Source of the DNA: Bacillota bacterium
GTDB lineage: Bacteria > Bacillota > Clostridia > Christensenellales > Aristaeellaceae
Direction: 5' to 3'
DNA length: 64,000 nucleotides
Assembly: GCA_023411175.1 (NCBI GenBank)
Contig: JAEYPB010000056.1
Location: 37,402 to 101,401, forward strand
A program made the translations under genes and the position numbers. The notes below the pieces were generated by a model that saw only the letters and a list, made by a program, of their open reading frames with translations, made no database searches and had not been told where the DNA came from. Positions 36,305 to 45,279 of this stretch are shown in pieces. Every line of letters starts with the position of its first letter. The first letter of the stretch is position 1.

Positions 36305-37546
36305 ATGCTTAACCGCGAAGAAATCAAATCCATCCGGTCGCTGGCCCGCGAATACGCGCAAATTGCGCTTGGGCCGGGTCGGGATGAAAAAAGGAAGCTC
36401 TGGATTGCCCACAACGACCTTGAAACAGATACGAGGCCCCTTGTGCTGATCGATCAGGTGTGCTGGAGCGAGATGGATGTGGACGGCTCCCTGGAGCCGA
36501 CGGTCTCCGACCCATACTGGCGCGAGGTGGAGCTGTGGCTTCGGCAGGCGGTCTACCAATGGGCGCATATGCCGGTAGACCGGGTGTACGATCCTTACGT
36601 GGCGCTGCCCGCGCCGGTGTTCAGCAGCGGCTGGGGCATCGACGCCGATACGGACATTCTCAGGCTTCAGAAATCCAGCGAGGTTGCCAGCCGCCACTAC
36701 AAAAACCAGATCAACGGGGAAGAGGATCTGGAGCGCATCCACACGCCCGTTCTACGGCTGGATCAGAAGGCGCTGGAGGACATCCGCGAGACCGCCGGCG
36801 AGGTGTTTGACGGGATCATCCCCTGGAAGCTGTCGGGCGTCACAATGCACCTTGGCCTGTGGGACGTGATCAGCTCCTGGATGGGCGTGGAGAGCTGTTA
36901 CTTCGAGATCATCGACCGCCCGGAAATGATGCACGCGCTGATGGAAAAGCTGACCGAGGGCGTATTGAGCCAGGTCGCGCAGCTCAATGAAATGGGGCTT
37001 TTTGACATCACCTCGAACCTGTGCCACTGCTCCCACACCCATTCGGGGCGCCTGCCCGGAGCCGATTGCGACCGGGACAGGCCTAAGTCAAAGGACGCGT
37101 GGGCGTTCGGCCTCGCACAGCTGTTTACCGCCGCGTCGCCCGCCACCACCCGGGAATTCGAGGCGGAGTACATGAAGCGCATCTTCCCGATGTTCGGCGC
37201 GATATACTACGGCTGCTGCGAGCGGCTTGACGACCGGCTGGACATCGTGGGCAGGCTGCCCAATGTGCGCAAGATCTCCTGCAGCCCGTGGAGTGACCGA
37301 GAGCGCTTCGCGGAGCGCCTGCCGGACGGCGTCATCATGAGCAACAAGCCCAACCCCGCCCTCCTTGCGACCGATTCCTTCAACGAAGACGCTGCGCGGT
37401 CGGACATCCGAAGGACCATCGACGCGGCGAAGCACCACCACCGCCCGCTGGAGATGATCCTGAAGGACATCTCGACGGTTCGGAATGACCCGAAGCGGCT
37501 CTGGCGCTGGGCGCAGATTGCCATGGAAGAGGCGAATCGGGTATAA
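36305..37546 (+). CDS. Divergent UroD-superfamily protein
   Basis: A 413-residue protein distantly like the uroporphyrinogen decarboxylase superfamily, with an extended N-terminus (LAREYAQIALGPGRDEKRKLW) and a middle region resembling UroD barrels. It lacks a clean HSCG motif; the comparable strand reads YYGCCERLDDRLD and is followed by ISCSPWSDRE, giving a different cysteine set. It is cytoplasmic, with start behind GGAGGG. It sits between GH38 and GH78-like genes and overlaps the latter (TAATG), so translation is coupled. The reaction is not known; I assign only the superfamily, with moderate certainty. Confidence 0.65.
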   Translation: MLNREEIKSIRSLAREYAQIALGPGRDEKRKLWIAHNDLETDTRPLVLIDQVCWSEMDVDGSLEPTVSDPYWREVELWLRQAVYQWAHMPVDRVYDPYVALPAPVFSSGWGIDADTDILRLQKSSEVASRHYKNQINGEEDLERIHTPVLRLDQKALEDIRETAGEVFDGIIPWKLSGVTMHLGLWDVISSWMGVESCYFEIIDRPEMMHALMEKLTEGVLSQVAQLNEMGLFDITSNLCHCSHTHSGRLPGADCDRDRPKSKDAWAFGLAQLFTAASPATTREFEAEYMKRIFPMFGAIYYGCCERLDDRLDIVGRLPNVRKISCSPWSDRERFAERLPDGVIMSNKPNPALLATDSFNEDAARSDIRRTIDAAKHHHRPLEMILKDISTVRNDPKRLWRWAQIAMEEANRV

Positions 37547-40413
37547 TGCTCGAGGGAATAGATACACTGGGGGAACAGGCCATGAACGGACAGTGGATCT
37601 GGCTTAAGGAAGACCAATTTCTGGAAAACGAGCGCGCGTGCTTCACGCGCGCCTTTGAGCTTTCGGGCGTTCCCGGTCATGCGCTTCTGAAAATTTCCGC
37701 GGACACCCGATACGTGGCGTATTTGAACGGCGAGGAGATCGCGCGCGGGCCTGTGCGCAGCGTCCGCGAACATTGGTTTTACGATGAGATCGACGTCTCC
37801 TCGAACCTGCGCAGCGGCGCAAACCTGCTCGCGGTGTCCGTCTGGAGCTACGGATGGTCCACTTACCAGACCATCGCCTCGGTGGGCGGGCTTTGCTTCG
37901 AACTCTCCGCGGATGGTGAAACCCTCTGCCGGTCGGACGAGGCCGTTCGCTGCCGCCGGGACGAGGGGCATCAATCCTTCAGGCCCAAGCGCAACGTCAA
38001 CCTCGGCTTTACCGACAGCTACGACGCGGGGCGGTTTTCGCAAGGCTGGATCGAAAACCCCACCGCCAGCATCGCCTGGGCTCCCGCCGTGCCCATTTCC
38101 GACGCATGGGACCCGCTCACCCGGTCGCCCATCAATGCCTGGAACTGCGAATATCGGAGCCCTCAGCGCGTCAGCCGCGCATTTCTGGCGGAAAACGGCT
38201 GCCAGCAGGTGACCATCAACACCCGCTCCGCGTTCTTTGGCGACCGCCGGGATGCCGACGAAACCATCTTCACCGGTTTCATCGCGACGGTTCTCACCGC
38301 CCCGGAAGGCACGAGCGGCCGTATCGCCTTCCCCAACCGCACCTGGAACGGCATCATCGGCGACTTCCGGATCGACGGAACGCTTTACCCGGTCGACAAT
38401 CAGCATCGGGATATAGAGGTTTCCCTCAAGGCGGGAAAGAACCTCTTCCTGATGCAGGTCTCCGGAAAATTCGACGACCTGTACGCCCACTTCGAGTTCG
38501 TGTTCCCGGTCAAACTGGGCTTTGAGGACCTCCTCGGGCGGACGGAGGAACCCTTCTTCGTGATCGGCCCCACGCAGGTCATTTCCTCCAAACCCGACGG
38601 CTTCCAGAAGGTATACGGCGGGCTCGACGAGTACAACCGCGTGGAGGAAAATACGCCGGAGCACGATCGAATCTTTTCCTGCGATTCGCTGGAGTCGCTC
38701 AGCCGCTTCGAGGCCCTCATTCGCCCCGTGCCCGAGCGCTATACCTGGTACGACCAGTACCTTCTGTCCCTGGCGCGGAACCTGAGGACGATTCGGGAAC
38801 GCCCGGTCGACGCGCGCCTTTCGGCAATTCTGTGGGACAACGACGCCTCCGTGGCGCTGGATGCGTCCGGCGGCGGGTTTCAGTGCCTGATTCTGGACTT
38901 CGGCGATATCTACGTGGGCAGCTTCGAATTCGCGCTCCGGGCGAACGCGGGCGACCAACTCTACATCTATGGCTTCGAGAACATGTTCGAGGGCGAGATC
39001 GACCATACGATCGGCCTCAACAATGGCATGTACTATACCTGCGCCGAGGGCTGGCAGCGCTACCGGGGTTTCGCGAGGATCGGCATGCGCTATGCGCTGG
39101 TCATGGTCAAAAACCCGGAAAAGCCGGTGTTCCTGCAGAAATTCGGCCTCCGCAGCCGCGTTCGCGCCAGCGCGGCGCTGGGCGCGTTCCGCTCGGACGA
39201 TTATCTCCTGAACCAGATCTACGACATGTGCCGCCACACCCATGAATTGTGCGTGGAGGATACCTTCACCGACTGCCCGACCTACGAGCAGGCGTTCTGG
39301 ATCGGCGATGCCCAGATCAGTTCGTTCATCAACGGTTGGGTGTGCGGCGACTACGATTTCCTTCGGCACAACATCGAGATCGGCGCGACCGCCCTTAAAA
39401 ACACCCCGATGATGAACGCGCTGACTCCGACCGATTGGAACACATCCATCCCGATGTGGGCGTTCAACTGGATCACCGCGATCCAGGAGTACGAGCGCAT
39501 GACGCGGGACAGTTCGCTCTCGTCCCGGCTCTATCCAACCATTCGGGAGGTCATGGCGTACTACATCGGCTTCATGGACGCGCGGGGCGGCCTTTTGATC
39601 AACGGCTGGAACATGCTGGATTGGGCGGCCCTTGACATCCACAACAACTGTGTGGTCACCGGGCAGCAGGCGCTCTTCGCGTATTGCCTGGACTACGCGG
39701 CGGGCCTCGCGGAGGCGGCGGGCCATTCGGAAGACGCCGTGCTGTTCCGGGAAAAGGCGCTGGTACTCCGCCGGTACATCGACAAGGTGCTGTGGCGCGA
39801 GGACGTGCGCGCCTTCGCCGACGGGTGGACGCCCGAGCACGGGCTTTCCAAGACCGTCAGCACCCAGACCAACACGCTGCTGACGCTGTTTGATGGCATT
39901 TTGGACCCGGAGAAGAAGCGCATCACGCTTGGCTACATCGAACGCGAACCGGAGGCGTTCATCCGGGCCGGTTCGCCGTTCTTCCTGTTCTATGTGTACG
40001 AGGTGCTGGTTGCGCAGGGCAGGCTGAAGGATGTGCTGGAAGACATCAAGCTGCGCTGGGGTGAAATGCTGCGCTATGACTGCAAGACCTGCTGGGAGGT
40101 ATTTCCCGGATTCTACGAGGTCAGCCGCACGCGCAGTTACTGCCACTCATGGTCCGCTTCGCCGACGTACTTCATCCACCGCTATGCGCTGGGCGTGGAA
40201 CGCGCGGCGGACGGCTTCGACGGGATCCGGCTGCACCCGGTCGATGTGAACCTGGGCTGGTGCGAAGGCTCGATCCCCACCCGGCACGGCCGGATCGACG
40301 TGCGGTGGAGTCGTGAGGGTGGGAAAACGCGCTACCACCTCCGCGTGCCGGCAGCGATCCGCGTAGACGCGGAACAGATGGCTTCCTGCGAACTGACCGT
40401 CGAGCGAATCTGA
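37546..40413 (+). CDS. GH78-like alpha-L-rhamnosidase
   Basis: A 955-residue multidomain enzyme. The N-terminal beta-sandwich opens WIWLKEDQFLENERACFTRAFEL, as in rhamnosidases. The catalytic (alpha/alpha)6 barrel carries DCPTYEQAFWIGDAQ (D576-C577-P578), a variant of the GH78 acid motif seen in the CPxYEQ subgroup. The C-terminal beta domain ends with the family-like DGFDGIRLHPVDVNLGWCEGSIPTRHG. It should remove terminal alpha-L-rhamnose or a related deoxy-sugar. No signal peptide. The overlapping ATG 37546 is used; ATG 37582, behind GGGGGA, is an alternative start. Confidence 0.8.
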   Translation: MLEGIDTLGEQAMNGQWIWLKEDQFLENERACFTRAFELSGVPGHALLKISADTRYVAYLNGEEIARGPVRSVREHWFYDEIDVSSNLRSGANLLAVSVWSYGWSTYQTIASVGGLCFELSADGETLCRSDEAVRCRRDEGHQSFRPKRNVNLGFTDSYDAGRFSQGWIENPTASIAWAPAVPISDAWDPLTRSPINAWNCEYRSPQRVSRAFLAENGCQQVTINTRSAFFGDRRDADETIFTGFIATVLTAPEGTSGRIAFPNRTWNGIIGDFRIDGTLYPVDNQHRDIEVSLKAGKNLFLMQVSGKFDDLYAHFEFVFPVKLGFEDLLGRTEEPFFVIGPTQVISSKPDGFQKVYGGLDEYNRVEENTPEHDRIFSCDSLESLSRFEALIRPVPERYTWYDQYLLSLARNLRTIRERPVDARLSAILWDNDASVALDASGGGFQCLILDFGDIYVGSFEFALRANAGDQLYIYGFENMFEGEIDHTIGLNNGMYYTCAEGWQRYRGFARIGMRYALVMVKNPEKPVFLQKFGLRSRVRASAALGAFRSDDYLLNQIYDMCRHTHELCVEDTFTDCPTYEQAFWIGDAQISSFINGWVCGDYDFLRHNIEIGATALKNTPMMNALTPTDWNTSIPMWAFNWITAIQEYERMTRDSSLSSRLYPTIREVMAYYIGFMDARGGLLINGWNMLDWAALDIHNNCVVTGQQALFAYCLDYAAGLAEAAGHSEDAVLFREKALVLRRYIDKVLWREDVRAFADGWTPEHGLSKTVSTQTNTLLTLFDGILDPEKKRITLGYIEREPEAFIRAGSPFFLFYVYEVLVAQGRLKDVLEDIKLRWGEMLRYDCKTCWEVFPGFYEVSRTRSYCHSWSASPTYFIHRYALGVERAADGFDGIRLHPVDVNLGWCEGSIPTRHGRIDVRWSREGGKTRYHLRVPAAIRVDAEQMASCELTVERI

Positions 40414-40440
40414 TCGCTGATGGGTCGCTGAAAATTGCAA

Positions 40441-40480
40441 GCAAAACCGCCCGGGCCGAAAACGGCCCGGGCGGTTTTGC
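40441..40480. terminator. Bidirectional terminator between convergent glycosidase genes
   Basis: Perfect 17-bp stem with a 6-nt loop. Each arm carries an A/T tract (GCAAAACC, GGTTTTGC) that gives a T run on both strands. It ends the UroD/GH38/UroD/GH78 operon and the DUF4038 glycosidase gene. Confidence 0.9.
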
Positions 40481-40506
40481 TTCGAGGGGTCATCTCGTCC
40501 GTGGGG

Positions 40507-42015
40507 TCAGTCGATCCGCTCCAGGGTCATCACGCGCCACGGCTCGAAGGAAATCTTGTCCGACAGCGCGATGATCTTTTCAGAGAGCTTCACGCAGTTC
40601 CAGGCATCGTAGGTGGTCAGCTTGTAGTGAACGCCCTCCCGCGGCGCGGTCCATTCGCCCACCCACAGGTGCTTGCCGGGCAGCTCGCGGCGGGAGAAGA
40701 ATAAATAGAAGTCGTAGCCTTTGCGCAGCGCGTAGTAGTTGCAGGCATCCGAATTGACGAAATCCCGCTGCATTTCCTCAAAGGGGCAGCGTTCGATGAT
40801 CTCCCGGAGGAACTTCAGCCGCTTCGGGCTTTCGCCGATCATATCGCCGCCGTAGGCCCAGAAGATGTCCCGGTTGTTGTCCCGGATGAACGCCTCGCCG
40901 TGGGTGGCGTAGCCGCCCGCCATGGCGCTGCGCCAGTGGCGCTCAAGTTCCGTTTCGCCCGTGGTATTGCCCCAGTCGTCGGGGGTGTTGCCCTCGTACT
41001 GGTACTCGTCGTTGATGACGGGCTTACCGTACCGGGCCATAAGCTCGATCATGGCGGTGTAGGTGTCCGGGTGCTGGTAGCTGACGTGGCTCATCCAGGG
41101 CCGGTCGGGGTAGATGCGGCCAAAGGGGATGTTGTGGCAGGAGATGGGATGACCGGATGGGTCGCGGGCCTTGATAAACTCGCCGATCACGTCCCAGTCC
41201 CGGGCATCGTAGCCCACCCGGAGCGTCTTCTTGTCGGGCAGCATCTTGATGTCGTACTCGTTGGCGAGGCTCCACCACACGTTTTTAAATGATGCAATGC
41301 GGGCGATCAGGTACTTGAGGTAGAAGAGCGCCTGATCCTCGTCCATGCCGGCGTCGATGTCCCAATGGCCGAAGTCGTAGGGGTGGAAGAGGATGGTGTC
41401 GGCGATGATGCCGCGCGTGTCCAGCTCCCGCAGCCTGTCCTCATACTCCCGGAAGAACACCGGATTGGGGCGGGTGAAGTCGAATGCGCCGGGCGCACCT
41501 TCAAACGGGTACGAGGGCGGCTCGTAGCTGACGTCGATGGCGCCGTAGCCGCCGGTGTAATGCTTCGGGAAGAAGAGCATGCGGATCTTGTTGAAGCCGT
41601 AGGCGGAGAAGCTGTCCAGCGTCTTTTGGCGCACTTCCGCGGGCCGGTGGTGCCACACATAGGCGGTGGTGCCCATGACGAAGGCGCGCTGGCCGTCGTG
41701 GTGGCGAAAGTGCATGCCGCGAACCTCCACCGGGCCGTGGTTTTCGGGCGCGGCGGGCATTGCGGTAAAGGCGGCGGTGCGCTTGTCGAGGGCCGGAATG
41801 TTTGAGCGCGTCGTGAGCGCGAACTCGCCCTCGGCCTTTGGCGTGTAGCGGATGACGAAGCAGTCCCCGCCGTCGTAGAAGCCATCCAGCCGCTTCTCGC
41901 CGTCCGGCCCGGTCACGACAGCCTTGAGCGTGACCTGCGCAAAGGGGTTTACAATCCCGGATACGTCGGCGCGCAGCGCCCACTCAAAAACCTCATACTT
42001 TCTTACGGTGTGCAT
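40507..42015 (-). CDS. DUF5060/DUF4038/DUF5605 glycoside hydrolase (clan GH-A-like)
   Basis: A 502-residue cytoplasmic enzyme. Residues 1-85 form an Ig-like DUF5060 domain (YEVFEWALRADVSGIVNPFAQV). Residues about 100-400 form a DUF4038-type TIM barrel, and the last 85 or so a small beta domain. Candidate catalytic residues are E253 in SLANEYD (acid/base) and E337 in VINDEYQYEG (nucleophile), the spacing expected in clan GH-A. Related families act on apiose, rhamnose or galacturonide-containing glycans, but the substrate here is unknown. It is convergent with the GH78-like gene and has its own promoter. Confidence 0.82.
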   Translation of the reverse strand: MHTVRKYEVFEWALRADVSGIVNPFAQVTLKAVVTGPDGEKRLDGFYDGGDCFVIRYTPKAEGEFALTTRSNIPALDKRTAAFTAMPAAPENHGPVEVRGMHFRHHDGQRAFVMGTTAYVWHHRPAEVRQKTLDSFSAYGFNKIRMLFFPKHYTGGYGAIDVSYEPPSYPFEGAPGAFDFTRPNPVFFREYEDRLRELDTRGIIADTILFHPYDFGHWDIDAGMDEDQALFYLKYLIARIASFKNVWWSLANEYDIKMLPDKKTLRVGYDARDWDVIGEFIKARDPSGHPISCHNIPFGRIYPDRPWMSHVSYQHPDTYTAMIELMARYGKPVINDEYQYEGNTPDDWGNTTGETELERHWRSAMAGGYATHGEAFIRDNNRDIFWAYGGDMIGESPKRLKFLREIIERCPFEEMQRDFVNSDACNYYALRKGYDFYLFFSRRELPGKHLWVGEWTAPREGVHYKLTTYDAWNCVKLSEKIIALSDKISFEPWRVMTLERID

Positions 42016-42124
42016 GGGCTCCTCCTTGTTTCTCTGAAATGCGGAAGGTCGGCAATGACCGCCGGGAGAGCTTTATAGCCGCCCCGGGTGGCGATTACCA
42101 GGCTCAGCCAATGTATTCAAGGGC

Positions 42125-42153
42125 ATTATACCATCCTGCCCGGCGCTTTTAAA
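42125..42153 (-). promoter_or_regulatory. Promoter of the DUF4038 glycosidase gene
   Basis: Minus-strand -35 TTTAAA (42153-42148), 17-bp spacer, consensus -10 TATAAT (42130-42125). Transcript start near 42118 gives a leader of about 100 nt. The 540-bp gap 42016-42555 holds this promoter, a small CGGATG/CATCCG hairpin (42203-42217) and the rightward promoter at 42305; no gene is seen in it. Confidence 0.65.
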
Positions 42154-42304
42154 TAGATGCTATATTTATACAATTGATTATACCTACGGTCGATGTGGCT
42201 TGCGGATGGTTCATCCGTAAAACCTCGCCGACCTCTTATCGCCATTACCGGCGCACTTGCTGGGATTCCATCGTTTGAGCGCCCTTTCTGCGCAAGCCGT
42301 TCCA

Positions 42305-42333
42305 TTGACAATTATAGGGTGGTATTGTATCAT
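42305..42333 (+). promoter_or_regulatory. Strong promoter of the GGDEF/HD-GYP gene
   Basis: Consensus -35 TTGACA (42305-42310), 17-bp spacer, -10 TATCAT (42328-42333); start near 42340, leaving a leader of about 216 nt. It lies inside the open frame upstream of the GTG start, which shows that frame is not translated from its first ATG. Confidence 0.8.
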
Positions 42334-42350
42334 GTGAATATATTTCACAT
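42332..42350 (+). promoter_or_regulatory. Palindrome at the -10/start site, probable operator
   Basis: ATGTGAA-TATAT-TTCACAT, a perfect 7-bp inverted repeat overlapping the -10 and the predicted transcript start. A repressor bound here would block the promoter. The half-site resembles CRP/FNR sites, but the spacing is one base too long for CRP. Confidence 0.5.
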
Positions 42351-42555
42351 ATTTGCATGTAACCTGGCGTTCAGCCCCCATTCAAGCGATGACAAGCCGC
42401 CCTGCTCTTCCCATATCTGCGCAGTATCTCGTGGGGCATGGCTGCGATCTGATGCAGGCATATCTCTCCAGCAGGCGGCTGGACGAAGACGCGGTTCTGA
42501 TGCGCTCCGCGCCCGCCTGATTCCGCCGTGTACAGAAAATTGGGGAGGGAGCAAC

Positions 42556-45240
42556 GTGGGGCGGAAAGCAGACAACGCCTTGTCCGTGCGGAGCATAAGC
42601 GTCATCACCTTTTCGGCGGTGATGCTCGCCTCCATCGGTATCATCGCATACCTGGCCCTTGCGGCCTGGATGCACTCGGCAGACCAGATCATGCGCTATA
42701 TGGCGGATGAACTGAACCGTGATACGCGCCAGCGCATCGACATGTTCGTCAAAAGCTCCGAGGGCGTCAGCCGGTACAGCGGAGATCTGTTGGAGCACGG
42801 CACGCCTGACCTTTCGGACGAAGTAGAGCGGGATCGGTTTTTCACGAGCGCTCTGGGCGCCCACGGCGATGAGATATTCAGCTTTGCCTTCTGCACCTCG
42901 GACGGAGCACTCTACGGCGCGAAGAAGGCCTCGGACGGCGGCATGCGGATTCTTCGGCGGGACAGTTCCACCGGAGGGATCCTCCGGCAATACATGGTCC
43001 AGGCGGACCTTACCGCGGGCGAAGCGCTGAAGGGCGGTCAGATCCACGATCCCCGCACGCTCACCTGGTACAAGGCCGCCGTGGACACGGGTGCTCCCGC
43101 GTTTTCCCCGATCCATCTGGACTATGCCGTGAACCAGCTGATGGTCTCAGCCAGCAGGCCCATTTATGGCAGCGCGGGCGACTTAAAGGGGGTGCTGGTC
43201 GCCGACATCCTCCTGTCCGATCTGGGCGCAAACCTCGAGGAAACGGTGTCAGGAAACGACGCCTATGCGTTTATTGTCGAAAAAGACACCGGTCTGTTGG
43301 TCGCAAATTCCCTCGGCCTGGACAACCATTCTGTTTCCCGAAGCGGGTCGCTCCGCCGGTACGCAATCGATGAGCTCGACGTCCCGGGCATCGCAGAGTC
43401 TTTTCGTCAGTTCTCGGTCGGCTCGGACGCAGAGTACTTTCTGCGCTCCGGCGATTTGAATCTTCACGTCAATGCCCGCGAATACAAAAGGGCCGGGCTG
43501 AACTGGGTCATCCTCACGATTATCCCGGAGCCCTATCTGATGGCGGAAGTCGACCGAAACATTTGGCGCACGGCGCTTCTGGTCGTCGTCGCGATTCTCG
43601 TGTCGATGCTGATCTACTATGGCATCACGAGCAGGCTGCTAAGGCCGATGAACAACCTCATTTTGGTGGCGGAGCACATCGCCTCCGGCAGACTGTCCGA
43701 GCGCGCCGTGGTTGCGCGGAACGACGAAATCGGCCGGATTTCGATGGCTTTTAACCAGATGGCGGACGAGATGCAGTACCTGATCAACAATCTGGAGGAG
43801 CTCGTGCGCTTGAAGACCGCGGACCTCGAGGCGAGCAAGGATCAGCTGCGCCTGTTGCTGGATTCTACAGCCGAGGCCATCTACGGCGTCGATACGGACG
43901 GGAACTGCACGTTCTGCAACAAAAACTGCCTCGAGCTGCTTGGATACGATCGCGAGGAGGATTTGCTCGGGCGAAACATGCACGAGACCATTCACCACAC
44001 AAAGGCGAACGGCACGCCCTTCCCGATCTCGGAATGCGGCATCGTGCAGTCCATTCGCATCGGGATTGGAAGGTATGCCGACGACGAGGTGTTCTGGCGA
44101 TCCGACGGCACCCGCTTTTTCGCGGAGTACCATGCGCATCCGCAAATGCGTGACGGCGTGGTGATCGGCGCGGTCATCTCCTTTTTGGACATCACCGAGC
44201 GCAAGAAACGCGACGAGGAGATTCTCTACCTGAGCAGCCACGACGTGCTGACCGGGCTATACAACCGGTGGCACTTCCAACAGGCCATGAAGCAGATCGA
44301 CGATCCGGAGAATCTGCCGCTCTCCGTGATCTTCGCCGACCTGAACGGCCTGAAAATGACAAACGACATATTTGGCCACGCTGCCGGGGACGCGCTGATC
44401 GTAAAGGCATCCGAGATTCTCGTCGCGTCCTGCCGGGAAGCCGACATGATCGCCCGCGTGGGCGGAGATGAATTCGTAATCCTTCTCCCCGGGACGGATA
44501 GGGGCCGCGCCTTGAAAATCATTGACCGCATTCGCGGCGACTTGGCCGGGGCGCGCGTCGCCGCCGTAAAATGCAGCATTTCCCTCGGATGCGATACGAG
44601 GACGAGCCTGGAAACTTCGCTGGAAGAGATGGTCGCCAACGCCGAAAACGCCATGTATAAGGACAAGACGCTGAACCGAAAATCGATCAACGAAGGAATG
44701 ATCGATGCGATCATGGAGACGCTGCATGAGAAGAGCCCGAAGGAAAAGAGGCATTCGGTCGGCGTCAGCGAGCTGTGCGGACGCATCGGCGCGGCCATGA
44801 AACTGCCGGCTGCGGACGTGAAGAAAATGCGGGAGGCCGGTTATCTGCACGACATCGGAAAGATCACCCTGGAAGAGCATGTGCTGTACTGGGACGGGCT
44901 TGCGGAAGAAGAGCGGGAGAAGATCTGCCAGCATTCCGCCGTGGGCTACCGCATCCTGACTCTGTTTGACAACACGCTGGACCTTGCGGAAGGCGTATAC
45001 AGCCACCACGAGCGATGGGACGGGACAGGGTACCCCAAGGGGTTGAAGGGCGATGATATTCCGCTGCTCTCCAGGGTTATCTCGGTCGCGGAAACCTATG
45101 AGCGCGTATTGAGCGGCGAAGATTCGTCGGAGCCCGGGGGCAGGGATAAGGCGTTAAAGATCATACGCGAGGGCGCCGGCAGGCAGTTCGATCCGCAGAT
45201 TGCCGATTTGCTGGTCCGATTGATTGAGCAAGAAGCCTGA
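42556..45240 (+). CDS. Sensory diguanylate cyclase/c-di-GMP phosphodiesterase-type protein (Cache-HAMP-PAS-GGDEF-HD-GYP)
   Basis: An 894-residue membrane signalling protein. Membrane helices lie near 12-38 and 335-360 and flank a dCache sensor. HAMP follows (about 360-410), then PAS (about 430-555), GGDEF (about 560-720, intact GGDEF at 636-640) and HD-GYP (HDIGK from 765, HSAVGYRIL, HHERWDGTGYP ending near 827). Both the synthesis and breakdown motifs of c-di-GMP are intact. GTG 42556 is chosen: GGAGGGA lies 5-6 nt upstream and the promoter at 42305 is downstream of the longer frame's start. Physically next to glycan loci, it may couple nutrient sensing to adhesion or motility; target unknown. 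Confidence 0.92.
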   Translation: MGRKADNALSVRSISVITFSAVMLASIGIIAYLALAAWMHSADQIMRYMADELNRDTRQRIDMFVKSSEGVSRYSGDLLEHGTPDLSDEVERDRFFTSALGAHGDEIFSFAFCTSDGALYGAKKASDGGMRILRRDSSTGGILRQYMVQADLTAGEALKGGQIHDPRTLTWYKAAVDTGAPAFSPIHLDYAVNQLMVSASRPIYGSAGDLKGVLVADILLSDLGANLEETVSGNDAYAFIVEKDTGLLVANSLGLDNHSVSRSGSLRRYAIDELDVPGIAESFRQFSVGSDAEYFLRSGDLNLHVNAREYKRAGLNWVILTIIPEPYLMAEVDRNIWRTALLVVVAILVSMLIYYGITSRLLRPMNNLILVAEHIASGRLSERAVVARNDEIGRISMAFNQMADEMQYLINNLEELVRLKTADLEASKDQLRLLLDSTAEAIYGVDTDGNCTFCNKNCLELLGYDREEDLLGRNMHETIHHTKANGTPFPISECGIVQSIRIGIGRYADDEVFWRSDGTRFFAEYHAHPQMRDGVVIGAVISFLDITERKKRDEEILYLSSHDVLTGLYNRWHFQQAMKQIDDPENLPLSVIFADLNGLKMTNDIFGHAAGDALIVKASEILVASCREADMIARVGGDEFVILLPGTDRGRALKIIDRIRGDLAGARVAAVKCSISLGCDTRTSLETSLEEMVANAENAMYKDKTLNRKSINEGMIDAIMETLHEKSPKEKRHSVGVSELCGRIGAAMKLPAADVKKMREAGYLHDIGKITLEEHVLYWDGLAEEEREKICQHSAVGYRILTLFDNTLDLAEGVYSHHERWDGTGYPKGLKGDDIPLLSRVISVAETYERVLSGEDSSEPGGRDKALKIIREGAGRQFDPQIADLLVRLIEQEA

Positions 45241-45248
45241 GGTATACT
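45220..45248 (+). promoter_or_regulatory. Promoter of the aldo/keto reductase gene
   Basis: -35 TTGATT (45220-45225) inside the last codons of the GGDEF gene, 17-bp spacer, -10 TATACT (45243-45248). Predicted start near 45255, leader 25 nt with AGGGAGG. Confidence 0.65.
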
Positions 45249-45279
45249 GACAACAAACGAAAACAAGGGAGGCTCACCG

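Noticed and set aside
34370..36742. 790-codon open frame antisense to the GH38 and UroD-like genes
   Set aside because: It lies opposite genes with intact catalytic motifs, has low-complexity His/Arg/Gly-rich composition and resembles no protein. Long antisense frames are expected in GC-rich coding DNA.
37207..40146. 979-codon open frame antisense to the GH78-like gene
   Set aside because: Same reason: the plus-strand product is a recognisable rhamnosidase, while this frame has no recognisable domain or ribosome site.
42332..42350. CRP-type operator
   Set aside because: The half-sites TGTGA/TCACA are right but are separated by 7 rather than 6 bases. It is kept only as an unassigned operator-like palindrome.
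42193..42555. 121-codon N-terminal extension of the GGDEF/HD-GYP protein
   Set aside because: A near-consensus promoter lies inside it, and a GTG with a good ribosome site sits immediately before the first membrane helix.
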